Positions 1 through 14,411 of a stretch of DNA of 34,811 nucleotides are shown here, one piece after another. The notes beneath the pieces are model-generated. The model worked only from the letters and a program-made list of their open reading frames with translations. It was not told where the DNA came from and made no database searches. Where the stretch lies: positions 1 to 34,811 of the forward strand of contig BHES01000025.1 in the NCBI GenBank assembly GCA_003864575.1. The letters run 5' to 3'. This stretch comes from Enterobacterales bacterium (GTDB taxonomy: Bacteria > Pseudomonadota > Gammaproteobacteria > Enterobacterales > Enterobacteriaceae). The translations under genes and the position numbers were made by a program. The stretch's first letter is position 1, and the number at the start of each line of letters is the position of its first letter.

Positions 1-240
1 CTTGTGAGTGCCCACACAGATTGTCTGATAAATTGTTAAAGAGCAGTGAGTTACGCGCTTTCGCTTGCTAACTCGAGGTGGCGTATATTACGCTTTCCTC
101 ATTCAGTGTCAACCGTTTATTTCATTCAGTTGCCGCTGTTTTAAATCTTTTCCGACCCGGTTACTTCGTGATGTTGTTCACGTTGCTCCCTGTCGATGGA
201 GCGGCATTATAGGGAGTTCTGAGCAGGCCGCAAGGGGTAA
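1..240 (-). promoter_or_regulatory. rRNA operon leader and promoters (P1, P2, antitermination boxA/boxC), transcribing leftward out of the window
   Basis: Minus strand reads TGCTCTTTAACAATTTATCAGACAATCTGTGTGGGCACTC, the enterobacterial rrn leader (boxA at 34-45). P2: TTGACA-16-TAATAT (107-112 / 85-90). P1: TTGCGG-16-TATAAT (228-233 / 206-211) in an AACTCCCTATAATGCCGCTCC context typical of rrn P1. Confidence 0.93.
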
Positions 241-350
241 TTTTAGGAAAAATCACTGTTTGCTGCATTCCACAGCAAATACACTGCTTATACCGTGTTT
301 TACACAAACTTATCCACAGACGACCAGGAAACTTAAATTTCACGAGCGCC

Positions 351-372
351 GCGCAATCGTTTTCGCTACAAT
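351..372 (+). promoter_or_regulatory. Probable PurR operator and -10 region of the purHD promoter
   Basis: GCGCAATCGTTTTCGC (351-366) resembles the PurR consensus ACGCAAACGTTTTCGT (about 13/16). TACAAT follows at 367-372, upstream of purH. Confidence 0.7.
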
Positions 373-553
373 TTCACGGGTCAGTTTTCATCGCCGTGAA
401 TGAGTGGGTAATGGAAACTAAGCGGTCAAAGGACCGTTATCTGAACTCAATCCCACGTTTTTCTTAAAATTGCTCTATATAAAGAGAAGACGGCGCTCAT
501 TGAATTCAGGTAACGCTCTTTATTGCGACTCCAAAGCCAAGGATATAACCACC

Positions 554-2143
554 ATGCAACAATCTCGTCCAATCCGCCGCGCCCTGCTCAGCGTCTCTGA
601 TAAGGCCGGTATCGTAGAATTCGCCCAGGCATTAACTCAACGCGGCGTGGAATTACTCTCTACAGGAGGAACCGCTCGTCTGTTAGCCGACGCAGGGCTG
701 CCTGTGACCGAAGTTTCTGACTACACCGGATTTCCGGAAATGATGGATGGACGCGTCAAAACACTGCACCCGAAAGTGCATGGCGGGATTTTAGGTCGTC
801 GCGGCAAAGATGACGACATCATGGCAAAACACGCCATCGTGCCTATCGACATGGTCGTCGTCAACCTTTATCCCTTCGCACAAACCGTTGCACGCCCGGA
901 TTGCTCTTTGGAAGATGCCGTCGAAAACATTGATATCGGTGGTCCAACCATGGTTCGCTCAGCAGCAAAGAACCACAAAGACGTGGCTATCGTAGTAAAG
1001 AACGGTGACTTCGCTTCAATCATTGAAGAGATGGATAACAATAACGGCTCCCTGACGTTGGGAACCCGCTTCAACCTGGCGATTAAAGCTTTCGAACATA
1101 CCGCAGCTTATGACGGCATGATTGCTAACTACTTCGGTACGATGGTTCCTGCCTATCACGGCGAAACGGATAAGCCTTCCGGCCAGTTCCCCCGCACGCT
1201 GAATCTCAGCTATATAAAGAAGCAGGATATGCGCTATGGCGAAAACAGCCATCAGAATGCAGCCTTCTATATAGAAGAGAATGTCAGTGAGGCTTCTGTT
1301 GCCACTTCGACTCAGCTACAAGGTAAAGCGCTCTCTTATAACAACATCGCCGATACCGATGCCGCGCTGGAATGCGTTAAAGAATTTTCTGAGCCTGCCT
1401 GCGTAATCGTTAAGCACGCTAATCCATGTGGCGTGGCCGTCGGTGATTCCATTCTTGCCGCTTATGAGCGCGCATATAAAACAGACCCGACTTCAGCCTT
1501 CGGCGGGATCATCGCTTTCAACCGTGAGCTGGATGCCGACACAGCAAAAGCCATCATCAGCCGCCAGTTCGTGGAAGTGATCATTGCACCTTCTGTCACA
1601 GAAGAAGCACTGGCACTGACAGCTACCAAACAGAACGTTCGCGTTCTGACCTGCGGTCAATGGCAGGCTCGCGAAAACGCGCTGGACTTCAAACGTGTGA
1701 ACGGTGGATTGCTGGTGCAGGATCGCGATCTGGGCATGGTAGGCGCGGCCGACCTGCGCGTCGTTTCTGAGCGTCAACCCACAGAGCAGGAACTTACGGA
1801 CGCCTTGTTCTGCTGGAAAGTCGCAAAATTTGTGAAATCCAATGCCATCGTTTATGCCCGTGACAAAATGACCGTTGGTATCGGTGCTGGACAAATGAGC
1901 CGCGTCTACTCCGCAAAAATCGCCGGGATTAAAGCTGCAGATGAAGGTCTGGAAGTTGCTGGTTCTGTTATGGCCTCTGACGCCTTCTTCCCATTCCGCG
2001 ACGGGATTGATGCCGCTGCTGCTGTTGGCATCACCTGCGTGATCCAACCCGGCGGGTCCATTCGCGATGATGAAGTGATTGCTGCCGCCAATGAGCACGG
2101 TATCGCCATGCTGTTTACCGATATGCGTCATTTCCGCCATTAA
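554..2143 (+). CDS. purH: Bifunctional phosphoribosylaminoimidazolecarboxamide formyltransferase / IMP cyclohydrolase
   Basis: Protein [27 protein letters not shown]...[11 protein letters not shown]. The ORF track starts at 470, but the ATG at 554 fits the family N-terminus. Confidence 0.97.
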   Translation: MQQSRPIRRALLSVSDKAGIVEFAQALTQRGVELLSTGGTARLLADAGLPVTEVSDYTGFPEMMDGRVKTLHPKVHGGILGRRGKDDDIMAKHAIVPIDMVVVNLYPFAQTVARPDCSLEDAVENIDIGGPTMVRSAAKNHKDVAIVVKNGDFASIIEEMDNNNGSLTLGTRFNLAIKAFEHTAAYDGMIANYFGTMVPAYHGETDKPSGQFPRTLNLSYIKKQDMRYGENSHQNAAFYIEENVSEASVATSTQLQGKALSYNNIADTDAALECVKEFSEPACVIVKHANPCGVAVGDSILAAYERAYKTDPTSAFGGIIAFNRELDADTAKAIISRQFVEVIIAPSVTEEALALTATKQNVRVLTCGQWQARENALDFKRVNGGLLVQDRDLGMVGAADLRVVSERQPTEQELTDALFCWKVAKFVKSNAIVYARDKMTVGIGAGQMSRVYSAKIAGIKAADEGLEVAGSVMASDAFFPFRDGIDAAAAVGITCVIQPGGSIRDDEVIAAANEHGIAMLFTDMRHFRH

Positions 2144-2201
2144 TAGATACTGACTAATTCTTTTAGCGGGTGCTCTGCATCCGCTCACCCGGAGTCTTCG
2201 A

Positions 2202-3491
2202 ATGAATATTTTAATTATCGGCAATGGCGGTCGTGAACACGCTCTGGCATGGAAAGCCTCTCAGTCGCCGATGGCGGAAAAAATCTATGTGGCACCGGGT
2301 AACGCGGGTACCGCTCTGGAACCCCTGCTGGAAAATGTCGATATTGCCGCAACCGACATCAGCGGTTTATTGGCTTTCGCCAAAAGTCATGACATCGGCC
2401 TGACCATTGTTGGACCTGAAGCGCCACTGGTTATTGGTGTCGTTGATGCCTTCCGCGCCGCGGGTCTGAAAATCTTTGGGCCAACACAGGAAGCTGCACA
2501 GCTGGAAGGCTCTAAAGCTTTCACTAAAGATTTCCTGGCACGTCATAACATTCCAAGCGCTGACTACCAGAATTTTACCGAAGTGGAACCTGCGTTGGCT
2601 TACCTGCGCAGCAAAGGTGCACCGATCGTGATCAAAGCTGATGGTCTGGCTGCGGGCAAAGGCGTGATCGTGGCAATGACGCTGAAAGAAGCGGAAGATG
2701 CAGTCACTGACATGCTGGCAGGCAATGCCTTTGGCGATGCGGGCCACCGAATCGTTATCGAAGAGTTCCTTGATGGCGAAGAGGCCAGTTTCATCGTGAT
2801 GGTCGACGGCAAGCATGTGTTACCTATGGCCACCAGCCAGGACCATAAACGTGTTGGTGATGCTGACACCGGCCCGAACACTGGCGGCATGGGAGCCTAT
2901 TCCCCGGCACCGGTGGTGACCGATGAAGTCCACCAGCGGGTCATGGAACAGGTTATCTGGCCAACCGTCCGTGGTATGGCGGCTGAAAAGAATACCTATA
3001 CTGGTTTCCTGTATGCTGGCCTGATGATCTCTGCCGACGGCCAACCGAAGGTGATTGAATTTAACTGCCGCTTTGGGGATCCGGAAACTCAACCGATTAT
3101 GCTGCGTATGCGTTCAGACCTGGTTGAACTCTGTCTCGCTGGTGCCGAGGGCCGTTTGGATGAGGTCACTTCTGAATGGGATCCGCGCCCTTCTCTGGGT
3201 GTCGTGCTGGCAGCCGGCGGTTACCCGGGGGATTATACCAATGGCGAAGTGATTCAAGGTCTGCCGCTGGAAGAAGTACCCGATGGAAAAGTTTTCCATG
3301 CCGGTACTCGCTTGCAGAATGAGCGCGTTGTGACCAACGGTGGACGCGTCCTTTGCGTGACGGCGCTGGGTAAAACCGTCGCAGCCGCGCAGCTGCGTGC
3401 ATATCAGCTGGCGAAAGATATCCATTGGGAAGGCAGTTTCTGCCGTAAAGATATCGGTTACCGGGCCATCGCGCGCGAACAGGAAGAGTGA
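2202..3491 (+). CDS. purD: Phosphoribosylamine--glycine ligase
   Basis: [23 protein letters not shown]...; ATP-grasp GARS family; follows purH as in the purHD operon. Confidence 0.97.
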   Translation: MNILIIGNGGREHALAWKASQSPMAEKIYVAPGNAGTALEPLLENVDIAATDISGLLAFAKSHDIGLTIVGPEAPLVIGVVDAFRAAGLKIFGPTQEAAQLEGSKAFTKDFLARHNIPSADYQNFTEVEPALAYLRSKGAPIVIKADGLAAGKGVIVAMTLKEAEDAVTDMLAGNAFGDAGHRIVIEEFLDGEEASFIVMVDGKHVLPMATSQDHKRVGDADTGPNTGGMGAYSPAPVVTDEVHQRVMEQVIWPTVRGMAAEKNTYTGFLYAGLMISADGQPKVIEFNCRFGDPETQPIMLRMRSDLVELCLAGAEGRLDEVTSEWDPRPSLGVVLAAGGYPGDYTNGEVIQGLPLEEVPDGKVFHAGTRLQNERVVTNGGRVLCVTALGKTVAAAQLRAYQLAKDIHWEGSFCRKDIGYRAIAREQEE

Positions 3492-3509
3492 TCCTGCGCC
3501 AAACAGTAG

Positions 3510-3540
3510 AAAGGCACGCTTCGGCGTGCCTTTCTTTTTT
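3510..3540 (+). terminator. Intrinsic terminator after purD
   Basis: AAAGGCACGC TTCG GCGTGCCTTT followed by CTTTTTT. Confidence 0.92.
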
Positions 3541-3566
3541 CCAGACTAGACCGGTCGAAAATCACG

Positions 3567-4235
3567 TTAGAGATCGGACTCTTTGGGTTCCCATTTACAG
3601 AAGTCTTCGTTGGCAACCAGCAGCAGTTCATCTCCCTCAGGCGCGGTAAGCCACGCAAGCCCGAGGTGATCATTTGCCCGTGATGCACGTTTTGCCAGCC
3701 AAACCTGCGAATGAATGCTGAGGGAAAGCGTTACCGGCTGACCTGAACAGGAGGTGATCACCCCCTGCTTCCACTGCCCCTGCACCAGTTGTACATTGCC
3801 AGCCCGGAGGGTATTGCTCAGGTTAAGCAACTTACTGGCCTGATATTTATAAAGTTCAATGTCGTCAGAAGAGAGCTTTTCGCGCCTTTCGGGGAGCTGC
3901 CGCTGCATAAAACTGACATTGCCTTCGTTATCGAAACGCAGCATGACACCTAAGTCAGTTTTCATCGCATGCGTTTGACGCATAAGGTGCAACTGTCCCT
4001 GCTGATATTCATAACGGGTGATCACCGTGTCGCCACCATGGTAAGGGCTGTACACATTGACGATTGTCTGGGGGAGGTGCTGAGCATCATCGAGTCGCCA
4101 CAGGCGATTGATGCCTTGATCGGCTACGTAGCCGCTGGCGGTAAACCGCGGGGTATCGTCGAGGGAACTACAACCCACCAGACTAAGCACCAGCAAAGCA
4201 GCCACCAGTCTGGGGGTGATAAACAAAAGGGGCAT
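3567..4235 (-). CDS. yjaH: DUF1481-type lipoprotein, YjaH-like
   Basis: Signal peptide with lipobox LVLSLVGCSS; directly downstream of hupA as in E. coli. Start uncertain: ORF track begins at 4274; internal ATG at 4235 preferred (GAGGGG upstream). Confidence 0.75.
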   Translation of the reverse strand: MPLLFITPRLVAALLVLSLVGCSSLDDTPRFTASGYVADQGINRLWRLDDAQHLPQTIVNVYSPYHGGDTVITRYEYQQGQLHLMRQTHAMKTDLGVMLRFDNEGNVSFMQRQLPERREKLSSDDIELYKYQASKLLNLSNTLRAGNVQLVQGQWKQGVITSCSGQPVTLSLSIHSQVWLAKRASRANDHLGLAWLTAPEGDELLLVANEDFCKWEPKESDL

Positions 4236-4274
4236 ATTAGCCGCCCCCTCGCTTATTCTTTTCACTGCAAGCAA

Positions 4275-4547
4275 TTACTTAACAGCGTCTTTCAGAGCTT
4301 TACCAGAAACGAACGCAGGCACGTTGGCAGCTGCGATTTTGATTTCTTTACCAGTCTGTGGGTTACGACCAGTACGCTCGTTACGATGATTTACCTTGAA
4401 AGTCCCGAAACCAACCAATTGTACAGCATCACCTTCTTTCAGAGACTCGGTAATAGCAGACAGAGTAGATTCAAGAGCAACTTTGGCTTGTGCTTTGGAA
4501 AGATCAGCTTTGTCCGCAATTACATCAATCAGTTGAGTCTTGTTCAT
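4275..4547 (-). CDS. hupA: DNA-binding protein HU-alpha
   Basis: [90 protein letters not shown]. Confidence 0.98.
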   Translation of the reverse strand: MNKTQLIDVIADKADLSKAQAKVALESTLSAITESLKEGDAVQLVGFGTFKVNHRNERTGRNPQTGKEIKIAAANVPAFVSGKALKDAVK

Positions 4548-4737
4548 AAGTTATCCTTTACAGTGTGTTTATCGTTTGCAAAGCATCGAGTGCGACGGAT
4601 ATGCCGATTGACAGCACCCTCCTGCATACACGCACCGATAGCCACTTTTTTTACGCACCCCAAATGTAGACCAGACAGGGTGCGGATGTGAAGCCTTAAG
4701 GCATGACAAATCAGGCGTTAAATCACGTTTTCTTGCC

Positions 4738-5328
4738 TTATTGCGCTAAATTTATGCCGATATTACTTACAGCAGCTTCACGCAGGTCAGAACGTAACCC
4801 TTTTATCAATTCCAGGTCACGCTCTTCACAGTCAGCCAACAGGCGAAAAATCTCCCACTGGATGTCCCATTCTTCCTCTACTGCTGGAATGACCTTAAGC
4901 TCTTCGTCGGTCATTTCTTTGCCAGCCTGAGTCATCTCCAGCATGGCAACGGTACGAATTGATGCTTCACTCACAGCAACGGCATGTGACAGTGTTTCAC
5001 CGCTCAGACGCGAATGAATCAGTTCGCCTAATGCGATGCAGGCATCAATCGCCGGGTAAACACCATAAATGTCGTAGTCATCAGAGGAAGGGATAGCTTC
5101 CTCAAGCTTCTCAAGCTGAGAGTCAAAATTAACCTTGGCGTCTTTTACCACCAGCGTTTCCCAGATTAAATCCAGGATGCGACGAAAAATCTGCGGCTCG
5201 CCAAAGCCGGTTTCCAGGCAGAACGCCTGATAGTTCGGATACATCCGCTCACACAGGCTCGCCATAAACGTCACGTGTTGCCAGCTTTCCAGCTTTTCCA
5301 GACGTAAATGTATTGGATTACGTAACAT
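4738..5328 (-). CDS. yjaG: DUF416 family protein YjaG
   Basis: MLRNPIHLRLEKLESWQHVTFMASLCERMYPNYQAFC...; position between nfi and hupA. Confidence 0.9.
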   Translation of the reverse strand: MLRNPIHLRLEKLESWQHVTFMASLCERMYPNYQAFCLETGFGEPQIFRRILDLIWETLVVKDAKVNFDSQLEKLEEAIPSSDDYDIYGVYPAIDACIALGELIHSRLSGETLSHAVAVSEASIRTVAMLEMTQAGKEMTDEELKVIPAVEEEWDIQWEIFRLLADCEERDLELIKGLRSDLREAAVSNIGINLAQ

Positions 5329-5399
5329 GGTTGGTTCTCTTTAACTTTTTCTGCGCCGGAGTTTACCTGAAATAAATCAATATCCCTATTCCTTGATTC

Positions 5400-6080
5400 C
5401 TAAATATGCCCGCTCAGATGCTGCCAGCGTTGAAAAGCGACACGATTGGAGGCAACGGCATCAGCCCAACGGGTAGGCTCTGGCAAACGATAACCACGCA
5501 TGCATTGCCCGACCCAGAAAAAGGCTGACTCAAGGCTAATATGGTTACCCGGAGAAATGAACAATGGGTTACAGCGTAGTTTACTGCGCCATACCCAGCC
5601 AATCTGTTCGTCGCGGTCATACAGGGATTGTTGACTGAAGAGGTCATCATCCAGCGGCAAAAACTTCCCGCATAGACGACTTTTGGCAACGCCGATGGTC
5701 GGTACATCGATCATCAGACCGAAATGACTGGCAACACCCAGGCGTCGCGGATGCGCAATACCCTGGCCATCCACCAGCACGAGGTCCGGATGATGTTCTA
5801 ATTGCCGCCAGGCTTGCATCAGCGCTGGCAGTTCACGGAATGAAAGAAAACCGGGGATATAAGGCATGGTGGTCGCAATTCGGGCAATCTGGTAGTCCAC
5901 AAGCTCCAGCGACGGGTAACGCAAGACCACGATCGCCGCTCGGGTCACTTCTCCGCCCTCCTCGAAACCGACATCAGCGCCAGCGATGAACTGTGGCGTC
6001 TGAAAGTCATCCGGATCCTGCAGAACAAGGTTGTCAGCCAGCATACGCTGCTCTTCGCGTAAAGCCCGTGTATCAATCAT
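5400..6080 (-). CDS. nfi: Endonuclease V (deoxyinosine 3'-endonuclease)
   Basis: Contains [33 protein letters not shown] and [10 protein letters not shown] motifs of endonuclease V. Confidence 0.96.
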   Translation of the reverse strand: MIDTRALREEQRMLADNLVLQDPDDFQTPQFIAGADVGFEEGGEVTRAAIVVLRYPSLELVDYQIARIATTMPYIPGFLSFRELPALMQAWRQLEHHPDLVLVDGQGIAHPRRLGVASHFGLMIDVPTIGVAKSRLCGKFLPLDDDLFSQQSLYDRDEQIGWVWRSKLRCNPLFISPGNHISLESAFFWVGQCMRGYRLPEPTRWADAVASNRVAFQRWQHLSGHI

Positions 6081-6102
6081 TCCATTACCTTATCGATGAT
6101 CC

Positions 6103-7167
6103 CTATTCGTGAAAACGACGCGACAAGCTGTGAACCGCCTCCACAAACACACCGGCATTTTCAGGCGGAACGTCCAGATGAATCCCGTGCCCAAGATTAA
6201 AGACGTGTCCGTTACCTTTGCCAAAGCCAGACAGGATAGTTTCCACTTCCTGCTCAATGCGGACCGGCGCAGCGTAAAGCATTGACGGATCCATGTTGCC
6301 CTGCAGGGCGACTTTGTCTCCGACACGACGACGGGCGTCTGCAATGTCGATAGTCCAGTCGAGACCGAGCGCATCACATCCCGTTGCAGCCATCGCTTCA
6401 AGCCACTGACCACCACCCTTGGTAAACAAAGTCACCGGCACACGGCGACCGTCATTCTCCCGAATCAGGCCATCGACAATCTTGTGCATGTAATTGAGCG
6501 AGAACTCGCGGTAATCGCGAGGCGTCAGTACGCCGCCCCAGGTATCAAAGACCATCACCGACTGGGCACCGGCTTTAATTTGCGCATTCAGATATAAAAT
6601 CACGCTGTCGGCGAGTTTATCCAACAACAGATGCAGCGTTACTGGTTCGGCATACATCATCTTTTTGATTTTAGTGAAAGCCTTGCTGCTGCCGCCTTCC
6701 ACCATATAGGTCGCCAGCGTCCACGGGCTGCCTGAGAAGCCAATCAGCGGGACTTCGCCCTTGAGGTTTTTACGGATGGTACGCACGGCGTTCATCACGT
6801 AACCCAGTTCTATTTCAGGGTCCGGCACGGGCAGTTTTTCGACGTCAGCACGGCAGGTCAACGGTGAGGAAAAACGTGGGCCTTCGCCGTTTTCGAAATA
6901 AAGGCCTAATCCCATGGCATCGGGAATAGTCAAAATGTCAGAAAACAGGATCGCCGCGTCCAGCGGGAAACGACGCAGCGGCTGAAGAGTCACTTCGCAT
7001 GCCAGCTCCGCGTTCTTGCACAGCGACATAAAGTCACCGGCCTGGGCGCGGGTCTCTTTGTACTCAGGCAAATAACGTCCTGCCTGGCGCATCATCCACA
7101 CTGGCGTGACATCTACCGGCTGGCGCAACAACGCGCGCAGGTAGCGATCGTTCTTCAACTCACTCAT
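6103..7167 (-). CDS. hemE: Uroporphyrinogen decarboxylase
   Basis: [36 protein letters not shown]...; internal ATG at 7167 (preceded by AAGGAAG) preferred over the ORF-track start at 7224. Confidence 0.97.
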   Translation of the reverse strand: MSELKNDRYLRALLRQPVDVTPVWMMRQAGRYLPEYKETRAQAGDFMSLCKNAELACEVTLQPLRRFPLDAAILFSDILTIPDAMGLGLYFENGEGPRFSSPLTCRADVEKLPVPDPEIELGYVMNAVRTIRKNLKGEVPLIGFSGSPWTLATYMVEGGSSKAFTKIKKMMYAEPVTLHLLLDKLADSVILYLNAQIKAGAQSVMVFDTWGGVLTPRDYREFSLNYMHKIVDGLIRENDGRRVPVTLFTKGGGQWLEAMAATGCDALGLDWTIDIADARRRVGDKVALQGNMDPSMLYAAPVRIEQEVETILSGFGKGNGHVFNLGHGIHLDVPPENAGVFVEAVHSLSRRFHE

Positions 7168-7226
7168 TAGGGCTTCCTTCATCATCTGCTGACCCGAATC
7201 TTCTGACCCGAAATAATTGGGCAATA

Positions 7227-8009
7227 TTATATCTCACTATCGTGCTCGGCGCGGCACAGAACCACCGTGTCTTCGATCAGCCGGCGTGCGATGGTACCCG
7301 GAGGCGGCAACTGCGGCAGCGCATCAAACCGGTACCAGCCCGCATTGAGTAACTCTTTCGGATCGTGTTTGATCTCACCGCTGTCGTAGTCAGCCATAAA
7401 CGCCATCATCAGGGAGTTCGGGAACGGCCATGGCTGCGAACTGACATAACGTACATTTTTAACCCGCACGTTGCTCTCTTCCATCACTTCACGGGCGACG
7501 GTCTCTTCGAGCGTTTCGCCAACTTCGACAAATCCCGCCAACACGGTGTGGATACCGTTACGATGGCGGACAGGCTGGGCCAGCAAAATCTCTTCACCTT
7601 TGCGGATAGCCACAATGATACATGGCGCAATTTGCGGGTAGTACCGCTCACGGCAATGCCCGCACAACGCAGCCCACTCGGTCTTGCTGACATGCATTTC
7701 GTGCCCGCAGTAACCGCAGAACTTATGCGAACGGTAGAATTCGGCAAGCTGCACGCCACGCCCCACCAGTTGGAACAATCCTCGTTCCTGATCAAGCAAC
7801 AGGCGGGCGGAAACCATCTGGTTATCCATGGGTTGACGAACCAACCAGACCGGTGATCCTTCCCACTCGCCAATCTGCCTTCCCACTTTACCGGTCAGCA
7901 TGAACTCAGCGGCCTGGCCAAAAGGCAATTCCCCCTGAGGCAACCAAAGTTTGCCTTCGTGGCTGATGACCCACCAGCCCTTATGTTGGTCTGTTATCTG
8001 TAATTCCAT
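7227..8009 (-). CDS. nudC: NAD(+) diphosphatase / NAD-capped RNA hydrolase, Nudix family
   Basis: Zinc-binding CGYCGHEM...[10 protein letters not shown], then Nudix box [33 protein letters not shown] start at 8009. Confidence 0.96.
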   Translation of the reverse strand: MELQITDQHKGWWVISHEGKLWLPQGELPFGQAAEFMLTGKVGRQIGEWEGSPVWLVRQPMDNQMVSARLLLDQERGLFQLVGRGVQLAEFYRSHKFCGYCGHEMHVSKTEWAALCGHCRERYYPQIAPCIIVAIRKGEEILLAQPVRHRNGIHTVLAGFVEVGETLEETVAREVMEESNVRVKNVRYVSSQPWPFPNSLMMAFMADYDSGEIKHDPKELLNAGWYRFDALPQLPPPGTIARRLIEDTVVLCRAEHDSEI

Positions 8010-8115
8010 ATTGTTGTTGCATAACCTCGACGAGACTGACAATCTGGTTTTCGGAAGTTAAATATTAGTAACCTTTAACGTTTTGGTTACTTTTCTCTCG
8101 CTCACGGAGTCAGCC

Positions 8116-8631
8116 ATGCTAAATCGTCTGGAAAGACTGACCCAACGCGTTGGTGGCAGTAATGAGTTTATCGACCAGTGGCTTCATGCACGCAAAGAGT
8201 TATTAGTTTCTTATTGCACCCTTGTGGGCCTTAAGCCGAATAAAGAAAAGCATACCCCGCTAAACGAAAAAGCGCTGGATAACTTTTGCCATAACCTAGT
8301 GGACTATCTCTCCGCCGGTCATTTCCACCTTTATCAACGCATTATTGATGAAGTTGCAGGTATCAACAGTCCGAAAAAACTGATTGCATCAAAAATTTAC
8401 CCTGCCCTCGAGCTCAATACAGAAGCTATCATGGCTTTCCATGACAGTTATACCGAAAATGATATCGATGATGAGAATGCGTTTGCTTTCCATTATGCGT
8501 TATCTGATATCGGCGAAGCGTTAGACGTGCGTTTTCAGCTTGAAGATCAACTGATTATTCTGGCGTTTGAACCCGATGAGGACAAAGCCAAAACCTCAGC
8601 GAATGAAGCGCATTTCGCAAAACCCGCCTAA
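8116..8631 (+). CDS. rsd: Anti-sigma-70 factor Rsd
   Basis: [41 protein letters not shown]...; divergent from nudC and upstream of thiC. Confidence 0.95.
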   Translation: MLNRLERLTQRVGGSNEFIDQWLHARKELLVSYCTLVGLKPNKEKHTPLNEKALDNFCHNLVDYLSAGHFHLYQRIIDEVAGINSPKKLIASKIYPALELNTEAIMAFHDSYTENDIDDENAFAFHYALSDIGEALDVRFQLEDQLIILAFEPDEDKAKTSANEAHFAKPA

Positions 8632-8647
8632 CGTTTTGCCACAAAAT

Positions 8648-8677
8648 AACCCTCTACAGGGTTGTAGTTTTTAAATC
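8648..8677 (+). terminator. Probable intrinsic terminator after rsd
   Basis: AACCCT CTAC AGGGTT followed by GTAGTTTTT. Confidence 0.7.
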
Positions 8678-8696
8678 TGCCTCATATATTGGGGCT

Positions 8697-8810
8697 TCTT
8701 GTCGGAGTGCCTAGCGCATGATGTCCCTCACGGACGTTACGCCAGGCTGAGACCGTTAATTCGGGATCCGCGGAACCTGATCGGGTTAGTACCCGCGAAG
8801 GGAACAAGAG
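8697..8810 (+). ncRNA. TPP (THI element) riboswitch upstream of thiC
   Basis: GGAGTGCC...CCAGGCTGAGACC...GGAACCTGATCGGGTTAGTACCCGCGAAGGGAACA matches conserved TPP aptamer segments; lies about 150 nt before thiC. Confidence 0.95.
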
Positions 8811-8934
8811 TAATGTCATGCGTTTAGCGCTTTGCGGCCCCGTTCCACTACGGCCCCGACCCGCTTGACCGACCGTTTTTACTCCTGCCGTAAACCTCCT
8901 GACAAGCAATTTTCCATTACGTTTTTTATCGTGA

Positions 8935-11553
<2,619 letters not shown>

Positions 11554-11564
<11 letters not shown>

Positions 11565-12306
11565 CGATCAGGCCTTTATGCGTTACAGCCGTCAGCTGTT
11601 ACTGGAGGAGTTCGGTCCGGGCGCACAGGAAAAAATCCAGGCGGCAAAAGTGCTGATCGTCGGCCTCGGCGGCCTCGGATCCCCCGTTGCACTTTACCTT
11701 GCTGCGGCCGGTGTCGGTAAGCTCACCGTGGCGGATGACGATCAGTTACACATCACCAATCTTCAGCGACAGATCTTATATCGCACGGCGGATTTGGATC
11801 AGGACAAAGCGTTACTGACAAAACGTGAGTTACTGCGCCTCAATCCCCTCTGTGAAGTTGAAGCTATCACCAAACGACTGGTCGGCGAGACGCTAACGGC
11901 AGCGGTATCCGCCGCCGATCTGGTCCTCGACTGTAGCGACAATATGGCCACCCGCCACGCAGTCAATAAAGCGTGTTTCGACGCAGGAAAAACGCTGGTC
12001 AGTGGCGCCGCCGTAGGTTTCAGCGGCCAGCTGTTCGTCCTTGAACCTCCCTATACGCAGGGGTGTTACGCCTGTCTCTATCCCGACCATGAAACCCCCA
12101 TGCGTAATTGCCGCACAGCTGGCGTGCTCGGTCCGGTGGTTGGAGTGATCGGCACGTTACAGGCGCTGGAAGCACTCAAAATCATCGCCGGCATGGGCAG
12201 CGCATTAAGCGGCAAACTCCGGCTATTTGACGGCAAACAGCAAAGTTGGTGCACGGTTCAGTTAACGCGATCGGCGGTTTGCACCGTCTGTGGAGAACAC
12301 CCGTGA
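11554..12306 (+). CDS. thiF: ThiS adenylyltransferase
   Basis: [44 protein letters not shown]...; ATG at 11554 overlaps the end of thiE; ORF track start at 11455 is too early. Confidence 0.96.
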
Positions 12307-12503
12307 ACCTGATGATCAATGATGAGCCTCACTGCGTTGATCAGGACGTTACCCTTTTGCAACTACTTGAAATTTTACAGCTGGAATTGAAGGGTACCGC
12401 GCTGGCGGTCAATCAGGTGATTATTCCTCGCTATCACTGGCCTGAACACGGTTTGCAAGAGGGTGACACTATTTTGCTATTTCAGGCCATCGCCGGAGGA
12501 TGA
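12303..12503 (+). CDS. thiS: Sulfur carrier protein ThiS
   Basis: Small protein ending in [12 protein letters not shown] at 12303 overlaps the thiF stop (GTGA), or ATG at 12312. Confidence 0.92.
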   Translation: MNLMINDEPHCVDQDVTLLQLLEILQLELKGTALAVNQVIIPRYHWPEHGLQEGDTILLFQAIAGG

Positions 12504-12504
12504 C

Positions 12505-13284
12505 ATGCTAAAGATTGCTGATACTACCTATACTTCACACCTGTTAACCGGAACGGGTAAGTTTTCCTGCGCCAGCCTGATGCAGCAGGCGCTGGCGGCC
12601 TCCGGTTCACAATTGGTCACCATGGCCATGAAACGCGTTGACCTGCGCCGGGGTGGCGATGACATTCTCGCGCCACTGCAACAGCTCGGTGTGCGTTTAC
12701 TCCCCAATACCTCCGGCGCTAAAACAGCCGACGAAGCGGTATTTGCCGCGCAGCTGGCACGCGAAGCGCTGGGGACAAACTGGATCAAACTGGAAATTCA
12801 CCCGGACGTGAAGTACCTGTTGCCCGACGCGGTCGAAACGTTAAAAGCCGCGGAGATTCTGGTCAGGCAAGGATTCATCGTTCTGCCTTATTGCAGTGCG
12901 GATCCCGTTCTCTGCAAACGTCTGGAGGAAGTCGGTTGCGCCGCCGTGATGCCACTTGGCGCACCAATAGGCTCCAACCAGGGCTTACTGACACGCGACT
13001 TTCTGCGCATTATTATTGAGCAGGCACGGGTTCCGGTGATTGTCGATGCCGGGATCGGCGCACCAAGCCAGGCAGCTGAAGCCATTGAAATGGGCGCCGA
13101 TGCGGTTTTGGTTAACACTGCTATCGCCGTAGCCGGGGAACCCGTGACGATGGCGACGGCATTTCGTCTGGCCGTCGAGGCCGGGCTCCTCGCTCGGCAA
13201 AGTGGTCTGGCCGTCAAGGCGCGGCAAGCCAGTGCATCCAGCCCGCTGACCGGTTTTCTCAGTACAGCGCAGGCGATGCCATGA
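12505..13284 (+). CDS. thiG: Thiazole synthase
   Basis: [30 protein letters not shown]...[13 protein letters not shown]...[31 protein letters not shown]. Confidence 0.97.
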   Translation: MLKIADTTYTSHLLTGTGKFSCASLMQQALAASGSQLVTMAMKRVDLRRGGDDILAPLQQLGVRLLPNTSGAKTADEAVFAAQLAREALGTNWIKLEIHPDVKYLLPDAVETLKAAEILVRQGFIVLPYCSADPVLCKRLEEVGCAAVMPLGAPIGSNQGLLTRDFLRIIIEQARVPVIVDAGIGAPSQAAEAIEMGADAVLVNTAIAVAGEPVTMATAFRLAVEAGLLARQSGLAVKARQASASSPLTGFLSTAQAMP

Positions 13285-14411
13285 GCAACTTTACCGAAGT
13301 TTGGTCAACGCTAAACTGGGACGACATCTCCCTGCGCATCAACAGCAAAACCGCCCGCGATGTCGAACGGGCGCTGATTCAAGACAAAGTCAGCCGCGAC
13401 GATTTTATGGCACTGATCTCTCCGGCGGCGCTGCCTTATCTGGAGGAGATGGCGCAGCGTGCGCAAAGCCTCACACGCCAGCGTTTCGGCAATACGGTAA
13501 ATTTTTTTGCACCGCTGTATTTATCCAATCTCTGCGCGAATGAATGCACTTATTGCGGCTTTTCAATGAGCAATAAAATCAAACGTAAAACGCTCGATGA
13601 GGATGAAATCAGGCGCGAGTGTGAGGCGCTGAATGCATTGGGTTTCAAACACCTACTTCTGGTCACCGGTGAGCACAAGACCAAAGTCGGGATGGACTAT
13701 TTTCGTCAGCACTTCCCGGCGATCCGCAGCCACTTTGATTCACTGATGATAGAAGTCCAGCCACTGGAGCAGGAAGAATATGCTGAGTTGAAAACGCTCG
13801 GGCTGGATGGTGTGCTGGTTTATCAGGAGACGTATCATGTGCCGACGTATGCCCAGCATCATCTGCGTGGACAGAAGCAGGATTTCTTCTGGCGATTGGA
13901 AACACCGGACAGACTTGGTCGGGCGGGGATCGACAAGATCGGTCTTGGAGCACTATTCGGACTGTCCAATAACTGGCGAACAGACAGCTATATGGTGGCG
14001 GAACATCTGTATTATCTGCAAAAAACCTACTGGCAAAGCCGCTATTCAGTCGCGTTTCCACGTTTGCGCCCTTGTGCCGGCGGAATTGAACCCGCATCGA
14101 TCCTTGAGGAGAACCAGTTAGTCCAGTTGATCTGTGCCTTTCGCTTATTTACCCCGGACGTCGAGCTGTCATTGTCGACCCGAGAATCACCCTACTTTCG
14201 CGATCATGTTGTTCCAGTGGCGATCAATACCGTGAGCGCCGGATCCAAAACTCAACCTGGTGGTTACGCCGATAATGATCACCCTGAACTCGAACAATTT
14301 TCTCCGCACGATAACCGTTCCCCACAACAGGTTTCAAACGCACTGATTAAAGCAGGGCTTCAACCTGTGTGGAAAGACTGGGACCGCTTTCTTGGACGCG
14401 TCTCGCAATAA
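13281..14411 (+). CDS. thiH: 2-iminoacetate synthase (radical SAM)
   Basis: [12 protein letters not shown] radical-SAM CX3CX2C motif; overlaps thiG by ATGA. Confidence 0.97.
   Translation: MSNFTEVWSTLNWDDISLRINSKTARDVERALIQDKVSRDDFMALISPAALPYLEEMAQRAQSLTRQRFGNTVNFFAPLYLSNLCANECTYCGFSMSNKIKRKTLDEDEIRRECEALNALGFKHLLLVTGEHKTKVGMDYFRQHFPAIRSHFDSLMIEVQPLEQEEYAELKTLGLDGVLVYQETYHVPTYAQHHLRGQKQDFFWRLETPDRLGRAGIDKIGLGALFGLSNNWRTDSYMVAEHLYYLQKTYWQSRYSVAFPRLRPCAGGIEPASILEENQLVQLICAFRLFTPDVELSLSTRESPYFRDHVVPVAINTVSAGSKTQPGGYADNDHPELEQFSPHDNRSPQQVSNALIKAGLQPVWKDWDRFLGRVSQ

Noticed and set aside
65-403. 112-aa ORF over the rrn promoter region
   Set aside because: Sequence is explained by rrn P1/P2 and the purH regulatory region; no ribosome-binding site or family match.
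1493-2224. 243-aa minus-strand ORF antisense to purH
   Set aside because: Overlaps most of the purH 3' half; no plausible product.
3541-3566. Absence of zraPSR genes found between purD and yjaH in E. coli
   Set aside because: The gap is a clean intergenic region with no remnants; presence or absence of these genes commonly differs among Enterobacterales.
4646-4690. CGCACCC...GGGTGCG dyad between yjaG and hupA
   Set aside because: Short 7-bp arms with an 18-nt spacer and no further support; could be chance.
3969-4691. 240-aa plus-strand ORF antisense to yjaH and hupA
   Set aside because: Covers two well-supported genes on the other strand; unconvincing protein.
8682-8909. 75-aa minus-strand ORF
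   Set aside because: Opposite the TPP riboswitch and expression platform; best explained as structured RNA.
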